Part shown: positions 8,153 through 16,263 of the stretch, in pieces
Position numbering within the stretch: the stretch's first letter is position 1
Layout: every line of letters begins with the position of its first letter
Assembly (NCBI GenBank): GCA_965217605.1
Contig: CBDCJB010000012.1
Coordinates: 372,001 to 436,000, forward strand
Reading direction: 5' to 3'
DNA from: JAYYZW01 sp965217605
GTDB lineage: Bacteria; Pseudomonadota; Gammaproteobacteria; Ga0077536
DNA: 64,000 bases
The notes under the pieces: model-generated
What the model saw: only the letters and a program-made list of their open reading frames with translations
Told to the model about the DNA's origin: nothing
The model's database searches: none
Made by a program: the position numbers and the translations under genes

Positions 8153-8809
8153 ATGGGTATAGAACTAACTTCGACAGTTGCTCTCGCCGCCGGCGCGGCC
8201 TGGGCCAGTGGCATAAACCTCTATGCCGCCCTGCTCATGATGGGCATTTTGGGATCGACCGGATCGCTGGTCTTGCCTAGCGACCTTGAGATCCTGACCC
8301 ATCCCTTGGTGATGACGGCAGCCGGCTTCATGTATTGCGTCGAGTTTTTCGCGGACAAGACACCGGGCATCGATACGGGTTGGGACGTACTCCACACCTT
8401 TATCCGCATTCCGGCCGGTGCAACGCTTGCCGCCGCGGCCGTCGGTGACTTGGATCCGGCCTTGCAATTGGCTGCATTCATTATCGGCGGAGGTTTGGCG
8501 GCTGGCACCCATACTGCAAAAGCCGGGAGCCGCGCGATGATCAATACCTCCCCCGAACCCGTTACCAATTGGAGCGCGTCGGTAACCGAAGATATCGTCG
8601 TGATCGGAGGTCTGTGGACCGCACTGCACTACCCCGTTGTATTTCTGGTCTTTCTGGTGGTGTTCATGCTGCTCCTGGTATGGCTGTTGCCGAAGTTGTT
8701 TCGTGCTTTGCGGTCCGTATTTCTGAAGGTCAGATCTTTTATTAGAGGCGACGAGATCGACGCTGAATCAAGGGCCAAGGTACCGGCGACGGATTCCCCG
8801 GAATCCTGA
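8153..8809 (+). CDS. DUF4126 family membrane protein
   Basis: A 218-aa integral membrane protein. It opens with MGIELTSTVALAAGAAWASG and the conserved small-residue segment SGINLYAALLMMGILG, followed by further spans near 50-70, 95-125 and 150-180 and a hydrophilic charged tail, matching DUF4126. The GGGIxAxTHTxKA-like stretch (GGGLAAGTHTAKAGSRA, residues about 115-131) is a family hallmark. Function is unknown in the family. ATG at 8153 was chosen over the longer frame from 7961 because similarity begins there; a GGGA site lies about 5 bp upstream. It precedes hemJ by 35 bp. Confidence 0.7.
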   Translation: MGIELTSTVALAAGAAWASGINLYAALLMMGILGSTGSLVLPSDLEILTHPLVMTAAGFMYCVEFFADKTPGIDTGWDVLHTFIRIPAGATLAAAAVGDLDPALQLAAFIIGGGLAAGTHTAKAGSRAMINTSPEPVTNWSASVTEDIVVIGGLWTALHYPVVFLVFLVVFMLLLVWLLPKLFRALRSVFLKVRSFIRGDEIDAESRAKVPATDSPES

Positions 8810-8844
8810 TTAACGATCTATTTTTCTGAAAGTACACTCGATCC

Positions 8845-9282
8845 ATGTACGAGTGGTTGAAGGCCTTCCACATCATCTTCATGGTGACGTGGTTTGCGGG
8901 CCTTTTCTATTTGCCGCGCCTCTTTGTCTACCACGCCATCGCAAATGACGAGATCAGCAACACGCGTTTCAAAACGATGGAACGCAAGCTTTATTATGGA
9001 ATCACGACGCCCGGTGGCGCTCTTACCGTGCTGTCCGGTCTCTGGCTCATTCACATTCGCGGCGTCGACTGGTTCCTCACCCAGCACTGGCTACATTTGA
9101 AACTCCTGCTGGTCGCGCTTTTGATCGGCTTTCATCTATATCTCGGCGTTCTTCTCAAGCGGTTTGCCGTAGATGCGAATCGTTACGGTGACAAATTCTA
9201 CCGCTGGATTAACGAAGCACCGCTGTTAGTCCTATTGGGTACCGTATTACTGGCGGAACTCAAGCCCTGGCAAGCGATGTGA
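8845..9282 (+). CDS. hemJ: Protoporphyrinogen IX oxidase HemJ (CopD-like)
   Basis: A 145-aa, four-span membrane protein. The first span contains the conserved His (H9 in FHIIFMVTWFAGLFYLPRLFVYH), then RKLYYGITTPGGALTVLSG, LHLKLLLVALLIGFH, and a final span VLLGTVLLAELKPW. HemJ converts protoporphyrinogen IX to protoporphyrin IX in species lacking HemG or HemY, and is a heme-binding membrane enzyme. With hemL, hemB and hemH also in the window, this completes much of the late heme pathway. Its stop overlaps the thiD GTG start (GTGA), so the genes are probably translationally coupled. Confidence 0.88.
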   Translation: MYEWLKAFHIIFMVTWFAGLFYLPRLFVYHAIANDEISNTRFKTMERKLYYGITTPGGALTVLSGLWLIHIRGVDWFLTQHWLHLKLLLVALLIGFHLYLGVLLKRFAVDANRYGDKFYRWINEAPLLVLLGTVLLAELKPWQAM

Positions 9283-10073
9283 ACTCCGGTAACGGCCACT
9301 GTCCATTAGTCCTCGTGATTGGCGGGCACGATCCATCCGGCGCAGGTATCCACGCGGATATCGAAACGTGTGCTGCGCTCGACTGCATGGCCGTATCCAT
9401 CGTAACCGCGTTGACGACGCAAAATACGGCCTCGGTACATAAAGTCACGCCTGTAGAATCCGAAGATATTCGCGATCAGATCCTGACCGTGCTGCAGGAA
9501 TTCGAAATCAGCGCATGCAAGATCGGATTGGTCCCAACCGCCGCGACTGGCAAGGTGCTCGGAGAGATACTTATGCGTGAACTCGGCGAGTGCCCCATCA
9601 TCGTCGATCCGGTCGTGCGCTCCGGTTCTGGAGATCATCTTGCTCTAGAGGACATGCGCGAACCTTTGATGGCTGAGCTCTTCCCGCACGCCGAATTGCT
9701 GACCCCGAACGCGGCCGAAGTCGCAGCGCTCACAAACTGTATCGATCTTACAGACGGGGTCTCGGCACTCCAGCGATCCGGTTGTGCGGCTGTGCTCGTA
9801 ACGGACGCAACTGCCGATGATGACCTGATCGTCAATCGCCTCTTTCTGGGCGATGCAGCGCCGGAAGATTTTGAGATGAAACGTGTCAGCGGCGCCTATC
9901 ACGGTACTGGCTGTACTTTGGCGAGCGCCATCGCGTGTAAGCGCGCGACCGGGTTACCGCTTCGTGCAGGTGTCACACAAGCCCAGGATTTCGTGCATGG
10001 CGCCGTGGTAAGCGCGCACCAGCTCGGCGCTTCGCAGGCGATCCCGAACCGCTTTGCTCGCCGCACTCCATGA
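9279..10073 (+). CDS. thiD: Hydroxymethylpyrimidine/phosphomethylpyrimidine kinase
   Basis: ThiD phosphorylates HMP and HMP-P to HMP-PP for thiamine synthesis. The 264-aa sequence shows the ribokinase-like fold: GGHDPSGAGIHAD near the N-terminus (substrate site), ACKIGLVP (72-79), DPVVRSGSGD (about 109-118), TPNAAEVAAL, and the anion-hole motif HGTGCTLASAIA (about 209-220). GTG start overlaps the end of hemJ; the stop overlaps thiE by 4 nt (ATGA), so hemJ-thiD-thiE are one transcription unit. No TPP riboswitch was seen upstream. Confidence 0.93.
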   Translation: MNSGNGHCPLVLVIGGHDPSGAGIHADIETCAALDCMAVSIVTALTTQNTASVHKVTPVESEDIRDQILTVLQEFEISACKIGLVPTAATGKVLGEILMRELGECPIIVDPVVRSGSGDHLALEDMREPLMAELFPHAELLTPNAAEVAALTNCIDLTDGVSALQRSGCAAVLVTDATADDDLIVNRLFLGDAAPEDFEMKRVSGAYHGTGCTLASAIACKRATGLPLRAGVTQAQDFVHGAVVSAHQLGASQAIPNRFARRTP

Positions 10074-10708
10074 GTGAATCTTCCCGGTTAGGATTTCCGC
10101 CGCGCGGTCTATACGTTTTAACGCCAGAGCCCGTTCCTGCGATCGAGGAACTCGAGGCGAAAGTCGCTGCCGCGATCGCCGGTGGTGCGGTCGTTATCCA
10201 ATACCGGGATAAGAACGGTGAAAGGCGCCTACGGCTAGAAAGGGCAGGCACGTTGCTGGCGATCTGCCACGCCCACGGCGTGCCCTTAATCATTAATGAC
10301 GACATCGAACTAGCCGTCGAGATCAAAGCCGACGGCGTGCATGTCGGCAAGAACGATGCCTCACTCGAATCGGCACGGCAGGCCATGGGGTCCCGTGCGA
10401 TTATTGGCGTGTCGTGCTACGACTCTGCGGCGCGCGCGATCACTGCGGCCGAAAGCGGCGCAGATTACGTGGCGCTCGGTAGCTTCTTTCCGTCCACGAC
10501 TAAACCTGAAGCGGTCCACTGCAGTAAAAGCGTACTCGTCGAAGTAGCGGCGATAGTGCGTAGACCCATCGTTGCTATCGGTGGTATTACCCCCGACAAT
10601 GCTGCTGAACTGGTGTCCGCCGGTGCGGATCTCGTCGCGGTGATAACTGGCTTGTTTGCAGCTACGAACGTTCGCAACGCGGCGCGGGAACTCGCTGGGT
10701 TGTTTTAG
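10070..10708 (+). CDS. thiE: Thiamine-phosphate synthase
   Basis: ThiE joins HMP-PP and thiazole phosphate. The 212-aa TIM barrel shows YRDKNGERRL (QYRDK motif), LIINDDIELAVEIKADGVHVGKND (the DGVHVG loop), IIGVSCYDS, YVALGSFFPSTTKP and the phosphate-binding PIVAIGGITPDNA near the C-terminus. The stop codon TAG (10706-10708) is formed at the junction with a family A MITE: TA is the target dinucleotide and G is the first base of the element. Rejoining the flanks gives TAA, so the protein is unchanged. Originally hemL would have begun one base after the stop. Confidence 0.94.
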   Translation: MSESSRLGFPPRGLYVLTPEPVPAIEELEAKVAAAIAGGAVVIQYRDKNGERRLRLERAGTLLAICHAHGVPLIINDDIELAVEIKADGVHVGKNDASLESARQAMGSRAIIGVSCYDSAARAITAAESGADYVALGSFFPSTTKPEAVHCSKSVLVEVAAIVRRPIVAIGGITPDNAAELVSAGADLVAVITGLFAATNVRNAARELAGLF

Positions 10709-10976
10709 AAGCGGTCTCAACATTATTCGCAGCAGCGCCGACGGCGATTTTCGCGCAGTTCAAGGCGCGACGAGTGAGGTTTACTTGCTGTAAATGAGCG
10801 AGGAGCAACGCAGAAATGCGCGAAAATAGCCATCGGCCCTCCGGGTTGGGGCCCAAAAAGCCCGTCTACGGCGTTGCAGCGCTTGGAAATAGAACCACTA
10901 TTCCCTGCGCACTGCGCCTTGTATACGAGCTTTTTGAACCCCAACGCTGCTGCGAATAATATTGAGACCGCTTCTA
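10706..10976. mobile_element. Family A MITE, composite copy A1 (267 bp, TA duplication)
   Basis: The ends are inverted repeats of about 30 bp: GAAGCGGTCTCAACATT at 10708 and, complemented, GAAGCGGTCTCAATATT ending at 10974, both continuing ATTCGCAGCAGCG. TA flanks both sides (10706-10707, 10975-10976). Inside, a second inverted repeat (arms starting GTTGGGG, about 10845-10955) forms a long imperfect hairpin, and a separate hairpin unit (10738-10836) interrupts the left arm, so this copy is nested. It separates thiE from hemL; the hemL ATG begins 2 bp beyond the right TA. Confidence 0.85.
10738..10836 (+). repeat. Inner hairpin unit carrying the shared repeat core, nested in MITE A1
   Basis: Imperfect inverted arms (CCGACGGCGATTTTCGCGCA at the left; CCGATGGCTATTTTCGCGCA when the right end is complemented) enclose AAGGCGCGACGA, a small stem TTTAC-TTGCT-GTAAA, and GAGGAGCAACGC. 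The same core words recur, in the opposite orientation, inside the IS630-related MITE at 42952-43110, and in weaker form in the other family A copies. It interrupts the otherwise continuous left arm of A1, implying later insertion or capture. Confidence 0.65.
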
Positions 10977-10978
10977 AT

Positions 10979-12274
10979 ATGGCGACAAAATCAGAGCGCT
11001 TGTTTTCCGACGCGTGCCGCGTCATGCCCGGCGGCGTCAATTCACCGGTCCGCGCTTTCAACGCCGTCGGAGGGACACCGGTTTTTTTTGTCAATGGCGA
11101 CGGAGCGTACCTGACCGACGCCGACGGTAAACGGTATATCGATTACGTCGGTAGCTGGGGCCCAATGATCCTCGGTCATGCCCACCCTAAGGTCATCGAA
11201 GCGATTTCTAATCGACTGCCCGCGGGTTTGAGCTTCGGCGCGCCGACGGAAATCGAAACGCTGCTCGCAAATAAAATCTGCGAACTGATTCCTACCGTTG
11301 AAAAAGTCCGGATGGTCAGTTCAGGCACCGAAGCGGCAATGAGCGCGATCAGATTGGCAAGAGGATATACCGGGCGCGATCGCGTCGTGAAATTCGAAGG
11401 CTGCTATCACGGACACGCCGATTCCTTACTCGTTAAAGCGGGATCCGGCGCCTTGACGCTGGGCGTACCGACTTCGCCCGGCGTGCCATCCGCGTTGGCT
11501 GAGTTAACGACGACGCTGAACTATAACGACACCGAACAATTGCAATCGGCGTTCGATGAAATCGGCGATGAGGTCGCGGCGGTCATCGTTGAACCCATCG
11601 CAGGCAATATGAGTTGTATACCACCGGAACCTGCCTTCCTCCAAACGATGAGAGCGGTGACCTCGAAACACGGCGCCCTGCTCGTTTTCGACGAAGTGAT
11701 GACCGGGTTCCGGGTGCATGCCGGCGGCGCGCAGGCACTGTTTGGGATCCAGCCGGACCTCACCGTACTCGGCAAAGTGATCGGTGGGGGAATGCCCGTA
11801 GGCGCCGTCGCAGGGCCCGCCGAGATCATGGATCACCTTGCTCCCGTCGGGCCTGTCTACCAGGCCGGCACCTTGTCGGGAAATCCGATCGCAATGACCA
11901 GCGGGCTCGCAACGCTCGAGATCGTTTCGGAACCGGAATTTCACGCCTCGCTCGAGCGTCAAACCGATCGATTATGCGATGGCCTGCAGCAAGCAGCGAC
12001 CCGCGTAGGTATCACGCTGTCGATCAATCGCGTATGCGGCATGTTTGGATTGTTTTTTACAGACGTGAACACCGTCTCGAACTTTTCTGATGTCATGGCG
12101 TGTGACGTCGATCGTTTTCGAACATTCTTTCAATTGATGCTCGAACGCGGTATCAATCTGGCCCCGTCTCCGTTCGAAGTCGGATTCGTTTCCTCCGCCC
12201 ACGGCGATCGGGAGATCGAGACGACCGTCAACGCGGCTCGAGAAGCCTTCGAATGCCTGACTGCTCAACAGTAG
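10979..12274 (+). CDS. hemL: Glutamate-1-semialdehyde 2,1-aminomutase
   Basis: HemL isomerises glutamate-1-semialdehyde to 5-aminolevulinate (C5 pathway) using PLP/PMP. The 431-aa protein from ATG 10979 has the expected length. Visible: MPGGVNSPVRAF (16-27), SSGTEAAMSAIRLARG (phosphate-binding), KFEGCYHGHAD, VFDEVMTGFRV with the PLP aspartate, and the Schiff-base lysine K266 in LGKVIGGGMPVGA. Upstream in-frame codons belong to the MITE and were excluded. The ATG lies 2 bp after the MITE with no recognisable ribosome-binding site; before insertion it was 1 nt after the thiE stop and probably coupled to it. Confidence 0.96.
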   Translation: MATKSERLFSDACRVMPGGVNSPVRAFNAVGGTPVFFVNGDGAYLTDADGKRYIDYVGSWGPMILGHAHPKVIEAISNRLPAGLSFGAPTEIETLLANKICELIPTVEKVRMVSSGTEAAMSAIRLARGYTGRDRVVKFEGCYHGHADSLLVKAGSGALTLGVPTSPGVPSALAELTTTLNYNDTEQLQSAFDEIGDEVAAVIVEPIAGNMSCIPPEPAFLQTMRAVTSKHGALLVFDEVMTGFRVHAGGAQALFGIQPDLTVLGKVIGGGMPVGAVAGPAEIMDHLAPVGPVYQAGTLSGNPIAMTSGLATLEIVSEPEFHASLERQTDRLCDGLQQAATRVGITLSINRVCGMFGLFFTDVNTVSNFSDVMACDVDRFRTFFQLMLERGINLAPSPFEVGFVSSAHGDREIETTVNAAREAFECLTAQQ

Positions 12275-12861
12275 CGGCGAGCCTTTTATTCCGGTTACGC
12301 GCGGCGGCCCGGTACGCCACGTTGTTACTGCTTGCACTTGTGCTCTGGCACACCCCTTCGCCCGGCGATCAGACCGATCCCCAACTGCGCGGCTTGTTCG
12401 TCGAACTGGCCAACGCACCGAACCGCCAGGCGGCCCAACCCATAGAGCAGGAAATCTGGTCGATTTGGTTTAAGGGCCCCGATCCGGAGGTTAACGAATG
12501 GATCGACCAAGCGCGGGATGCGGTGTCAGCAGGCAATATCCCGACCGCACTCGAGTTATTTGAGCGCGTAACCTCCCAATATCCAAACTACGCTGAAGGC
12601 TGGAATCAACGTGCGATCATGCATTTTCTAATGGGCGATATCCAAAGCTCACTATCGGACATCGCGAGGACGCTCGAACTCGAGCCACGCCATTTCGGCG
12701 CGCTCGCGGGTAGCGGCCAATGTTACCTGCGCTTGGAACTTTTCGAAGATTCGTTGCGCGCCTTTGAAGCAGCGCTGGAGATCAATCCGTGGATGCCGGC
12801 CGCCCAACGTCAGGTGGAAATGCTACGCGACCTGCCCAAGGATCGCCTCACACCCATTTAA
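12253..12861 (+). CDS. TPR-repeat protein with N-terminal signal/anchor
   Basis: A 202-aa protein. A hydrophobic stretch at about 20-36 after a basic N-terminus suggests export or anchoring. Tetratricopeptide-like helices cover about 85-190 (AGNIPTALELFERVTSQYP, YAEGWNQRAIMHFLMGD, YLRLELFEDSLRAFEAALEI). TPR proteins act as protein-protein adapters; no partner can be named. The start overlaps hemL by 22 bp, so the N-terminus could be a little shorter, but the signal-like segment argues for this one. The gene converges on fabA with an 8-bp gap. Confidence 0.7.
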   Translation: MPDCSTVAASLLFRLRAAARYATLLLLALVLWHTPSPGDQTDPQLRGLFVELANAPNRQAAQPIEQEIWSIWFKGPDPEVNEWIDQARDAVSAGNIPTALELFERVTSQYPNYAEGWNQRAIMHFLMGDIQSSLSDIARTLELEPRHFGALAGSGQCYLRLELFEDSLRAFEAALEINPWMPAAQRQVEMLRDLPKDRLTPI

Positions 12862-12869
12862 ACGCGAGC

Positions 12870-13433
12870 TTAGAGCTGGTCCTCGGTAAACAGTCCGACC
12901 CTTAGATTCTTACCGTCGTAAATGCGCTCGCCGTCGACCGCCATCGTGGCGTCGGCGATGCCCATTACAAGCGACCGTTGCACGACTCGTTTGATATCGA
13001 CGTGATAGTGAACCAATTTATTCTCGGGCATAACCTGTCCAGTGAATTGGATATCGCCGCCACCGAGCGCGCGTCCGCGTCCGAGACCGCCTTTCCACGC
13101 CAGAAAGAATCCTACGAGCTGCCACATGGCATCCAAGCCCAGACATCCCGGCATGACGGGATCGCTATCGAAATGGCATTCGAAAAACCACAGGTCGGGA
13201 CGAATATCGAGTTCGGCCTGTATCAACCCTCGGCCATGCTTCCCTGTCGTATCCTCGATAAGCGCGATACGGTCAAACATGAGCATTGGCGGCAGGGGTA
13301 ATTGCGCGTTGCCCGGCCCGAAAAGCTCACCGTGACCACACGCGATCAGCTCATCGTACGCATAACTCGCCTTTCGGCGTCCGCCTACGACGATCGGAGC
13401 TTGCTCGTTGATGAGGACGTTGGCTGCCGGCAT
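12870..13433 (-). CDS. fabA: 3-hydroxydecanoyl-ACP dehydratase/isomerase FabA
   Basis: FabA dehydrates 3-hydroxydecanoyl-ACP and isomerises trans-2 to cis-3-decenoyl-ACP, the branch point of anaerobic unsaturated fatty acid synthesis. The 187-aa hot-dog protein shows catalytic H87 (FFECHFDSDPVMPGCLGLDAMWQ region) and D101, 14 residues apart as in E. coli FabA, plus the LPPMLMFDRI segment. fabB, its usual partner, is not adjacent. A 7-bp stem hairpin (AGCGGGC/GCCCGCT, 13504-13522) sits between this gene and the upstream sensor kinase but lacks a T tract. Confidence 0.93.
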   Translation of the reverse strand: MPAANVLINEQAPIVVGGRRKASYAYDELIACGHGELFGPGNAQLPLPPMLMFDRIALIEDTTGKHGRGLIQAELDIRPDLWFFECHFDSDPVMPGCLGLDAMWQLVGFFLAWKGGLGRGRALGGGDIQFTGQVMPENKLVHYHVDIKRVVQRSLVMGIADATMAVDGERIYDGKNLRVGLFTEDQL

Positions 13434-13585
13434 GGTGGATATGCTTGGGTTCCTTTGAGTATAACAAAGGCGATCGGTCGTTCTGCGGCTAAAAGACGTA
13501 TCAAGCGGGCTACTCGCCCGCTAGCAGGCGATTCAAACCGATCGGAAAAGCATTCGGCCGCTGCCAACGAATCTTGATTAATCGA

Positions 13586-14932
13586 TTAGGTGAAATCGAC
13601 CTCAACGATCGCTGAAGTACAGCTAGCCGACCTATCGAAACTGAGGCGTCCCCGATAGACGTCTTCGACCATTTCACAAACGATTGCGAGCCCAATTCCG
13701 TGTCCTTCTACTGAGTGATCGAGTTTTGCGCCGCGCTGTAAAAGTCGTTCTAACTGACCATCAGGAAATCCCGGGCCGTCATCGCTTACCTTTATCTGAA
13801 GCGTATGGAATTTTTCGGTTGTTACAGAGATTTGTACTCGGTTTTTCGCCCACTTGCAGCCGTTATCCGCGAGGTTACCAATGATCTCCATCAGGTCCCC
13901 TTCGTCACCGAGGAATACTGCATTCACCGTGACATCCAGTTCGATCTGAATTGCGCGATGCGCATGTACCTTTTTGAGAGAATCGACGATGCGCTCGGCC
14001 ACCGGCTCGACCGCGACAGGGGGTGACATCAACGAACGTCCAGCCGTCGCTGCCCGCTGTAATTGGTACTCGACCGTGCGGTCCAGACGTTCCAATTGTT
14101 CGAGCGCAGTATGCTCGGTCACCGCATCCCCTGCCGACTCGAACTGATTTCTCAGAACCGCTAACGGCGTCTTGATCGAATGAGCCAGATCGCCCAGCGC
14201 ATTTCGGTAACGACTGAGGCTTTCCCGATTGTGTGCGAGCAAATTGTTAAGGTTGCGCGTCAATGTCGTCAATTCCGACGGGTAAGTACCCGTGATCTGA
14301 TCGTTGGAGCCCTGCTCGATGGCCCGTACTTCGTCGCCGACTCGACGTAAGGGACGCAGACCCCAGCTCAAGTTCGCCGCCTGCACGACGAGCAAGGCAA
14401 CGCTCAAGCCCGCAAACCAAAACCATAAACTGCGCCGAAAGCGGCCTATGGTATTTAGATATAAAGTCTCGTTTTCGCAGGCTTGAATGACGAATTGACG
14501 CGGACTGCTCTCGCCCGCACCTTCCCAGATAATAGAGTACACGAGCGAGAAGAGCCGCTCGCCGGCCCCGGTATAGATGGATTGAAGGCGCCATTTGCCC
14601 GATTCGATCTGCGATGGATCGGGTGAATCGACACCAAGCAATGAACGGCTGTCCCATCGCGCTTCGCCGTCCACGGAAACGATACGCGCATAATTTCCAG
14701 AGCCTGGGATCGAAAGAGACGGATCCGGCAGGGAATCGATCATCGATTGACCCCTCCCGGCATCGAAGTTCGCCGCACCAATGAGCATGAAAACCCTGCC
14801 GCGTAAACGATCTTCAACGGAATTCATCGCGCTTTCTCGGAACGCGCGATCCAATAGGATACTCGCACAACCGAGAAAACTTACGAGAACGAGACTCGCC
14901 GTCAGCAGAATCCTCGTGCGAAGCGAGCGCAT
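13586..14932 (-). CDS. Sensor histidine kinase (PhoQ-like)
   Basis: A 448-aa inner-membrane kinase. TM1 is at about 8-28, a periplasmic sensor region at 29-165, TM2 at about 168-187, then HAMP-like, HisKA and HATPase domains. Phospho-acceptor H251 lies in LGDLAHSIKTPLAVLRNQ; ATP-binding motifs are the N box IIGNLADNGCKWA, G1 VSDDGPGFP and G2 GHGIGLAI. Domain architecture and partner suggest the PhoQ/QseC-like group, but the signal cannot be predicted; the periplasmic region lacks an obvious PhoQ-type acidic patch. It follows the response regulator by 28 bp. Confidence 0.88.
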   Translation of the reverse strand: MRSLRTRILLTASLVLVSFLGCASILLDRAFRESAMNSVEDRLRGRVFMLIGAANFDAGRGQSMIDSLPDPSLSIPGSGNYARIVSVDGEARWDSRSLLGVDSPDPSQIESGKWRLQSIYTGAGERLFSLVYSIIWEGAGESSPRQFVIQACENETLYLNTIGRFRRSLWFWFAGLSVALLVVQAANLSWGLRPLRRVGDEVRAIEQGSNDQITGTYPSELTTLTRNLNNLLAHNRESLSRYRNALGDLAHSIKTPLAVLRNQFESAGDAVTEHTALEQLERLDRTVEYQLQRAATAGRSLMSPPVAVEPVAERIVDSLKKVHAHRAIQIELDVTVNAVFLGDEGDLMEIIGNLADNGCKWAKNRVQISVTTEKFHTLQIKVSDDGPGFPDGQLERLLQRGAKLDHSVEGHGIGLAIVCEMVEDVYRGRLSFDRSASCTSAIVEVDFT

Positions 14933-14960
14933 GTGTGTCCAGCCGTAGCTTTTGCTCGGT

Positions 14961-15653
14961 TCAGGTCTCCTCGGAATCGCGTGTAAAGCGAAAGCGGTAT
15001 CCCTGCCCCCGAATGGTTTCGATAGGGTTCAGTTGACGTTCGGGATCGGTTTTTTTGCGTAACCGCCCGATGATGACTTCCAGAACATTGCTGTCGCGCT
15101 CCGCGTCGTCCTCATAAAGATGCTCGGTCAATTCAGATTTAGACACGACATCGTCTGCCCGCAGCATGAGATATTCCAAAACCTTGAACTCCAGCGCGGT
15201 TAAATCAAGTTCGGACCCGTCCACCAATACGCGTTTGGAACCGAGATCCATGTTGATCGGCCCACATTGAATTTCAGACTGGCTCCAACCCAAAGCGCGG
15301 CGTAATAGCGCGCGCAATCGGGCCAGTAGTTCTTCGTTATGGAATGGTTTAACCAGGTAATCATCCGCCCCAATTTCGAGCCCCTCTACTTTGTCCTCCC
15401 ATCGACCCCGAGCGGTCAAGATCAAGATAGGGAAGTCTTTTTGTTGTTTTCTCCATGATTCAATAACTGCGGTGCCGGGTTGATCAGGCAAGCCCAAATC
15501 AACGATCGCCGCATCGATGGGATATTCCAATCCAAGGAATTCACCTTCTTGTCCCGAACCGGTGGCATCAACGGCGTAGCCTTCAGCACGGAGGCGATCG
15601 ACGAGCTGCTCGCGCAAAGTATCCTGATCTTCGATAACGAGTACACGCATCAC
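14961..15653 (-). CDS. OmpR/PhoP-family response regulator
   Basis: A 230-aa regulator. The receiver domain (1-118) has the acidic pair E8/D9, phospho-acceptor D52 in AIVDLGLPD, T80 and K102 (LVKPF); the winged-helix DNA-binding domain (about 130-225) ends with VIIGRLRKKTD and ETIRGQGYRF. It overlaps the PepSY gene by 4 nt (ATGA) and precedes its cognate kinase. This three-gene order is often seen with PepSY-domain inhibitors of two-component systems. Regulated genes are unknown. Confidence 0.92.
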   Translation of the reverse strand: MMRVLVIEDQDTLREQLVDRLRAEGYAVDATGSGQEGEFLGLEYPIDAAIVDLGLPDQPGTAVIESWRKQQKDFPILILTARGRWEDKVEGLEIGADDYLVKPFHNEELLARLRALLRRALGWSQSEIQCGPINMDLGSKRVLVDGSELDLTALEFKVLEYLMLRADDVVSKSELTEHLYEDDAERDSNVLEVIIGRLRKKTDPERQLNPIETIRGQGYRFRFTRDSEET

Positions 15654-15940
15654 TCACCGTTCCGGTCCTGCGCAGCGCCGCTCTTGCCTTCGAGCTCGAT
15701 GACTTTGACTCGGCCGTCGTCGAGCAATACTTTCACGTCATAGACCGGCGTACCTTCGCGCAAGCGTTCTTTGACATCCAGTACTCGCCCGCCGGTTTGC
15801 GAAGCGGCTTCACGGGCTGCCGTGCTCGCGTCTGAAGTGGCGTCGGCCGCAAACAACAAGGCGGAAGATCGCTGGGCGGCTAAAACGTCGAGACACAATA
15901 CGAACGCTAAACAGATGATGGCGAGTTTCATATGTAACAT
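15650..15940 (-). CDS. PepSY-domain periplasmic protein
   Basis: A 96-aa product from the ATG at 15940 (an ATG three codons later is equally possible; the frame is open to 15988). Signal peptide MLHMKLAIICLAFVLCLDVLA, then a single PepSY-like module: helix TAAREAASQTGGRVLDVKER followed by strands TPVYDVKVLLDDGRVKVIEL. Such small PepSY proteins act in the periplasm and may modulate the partner sensor kinase; that role is inferred from the operon. The charged tail is short. Confidence 0.78.
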   Translation of the reverse strand: MLHMKLAIICLAFVLCLDVLAAQRSSALLFAADATSDASTAAREAASQTGGRVLDVKERLREGTPVYDVKVLLDDGRVKVIELEGKSGAAQDRNGE

Positions 15941-16106
15941 GCCGGAATCATATCGCATGCCTCGATTCCGTGATAATTTCAAGCGCATCAGCGATAGTTT
16001 TCCCGCAATGCTTCGGTAGTGGGCGATCTACCCTAAGCGAGCGGGGCTGAACGCCCCCTGAATCGGCGAAGTCTATGCGCGAAGGCTCAGACGCCAACCG
16101 TGCATC

Positions 16107-16263
16107 ATGAAGTGGCCTCAAAATTCGCCTGAGGCGGAAAGTCTTGGCGCGCGGGCATTCGAGGAGCGCAATTTATGCGCAATCTGCGGCTTCACCGCCC
16201 CGCACCGGAGAAGGCCGCGCAACGCTGCATCAACGTCTCAGGCGAATTTTGAGGCCGCTTCAT
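16107..16263. mobile_element. Family A MITE, copy A2 (153 bp, AT duplication)
   Basis: Inverted ends: GAAGTGGCCTCAAAATTCGC at 16109 and, complemented, GAAGCGGCCTCAAAATTCGC ending at 16261, extending through CCTGAG. Flanking dinucleotide AT on both sides. The core CGAGGAGCGCA, CACCGGAGAAGG and GCATCAACG is present, with an extra GC-rich stretch in the middle. The right end provides GA of the TGA stop codon of the nitrilase gene; the original flank also read TGA. A short GGGGC-TGAAC-GCCCC hairpin at about 16042-16057 may be a remnant of another copy. Confidence 0.8.

Noticed and set aside
8845..10708. TPP riboswitch for the thiD-thiE genes
   Set aside because: No THI-box-like sequence seen upstream of hemJ or thiD; the genes are tightly coupled.
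13504..13522. AGCGGGC/GCCCGCT hairpin considered as a terminator after the sensor-kinase gene
   Set aside because: Stem is good but no T tract follows on the relevant strand.
16042..16057. GGGGC-TGAAC-GCCCC hairpin as another family A MITE
   Set aside because: Only a fragment resembling one internal edge (GCTGAACGCCCC) is present, with no second arm; noted as a possible remnant.
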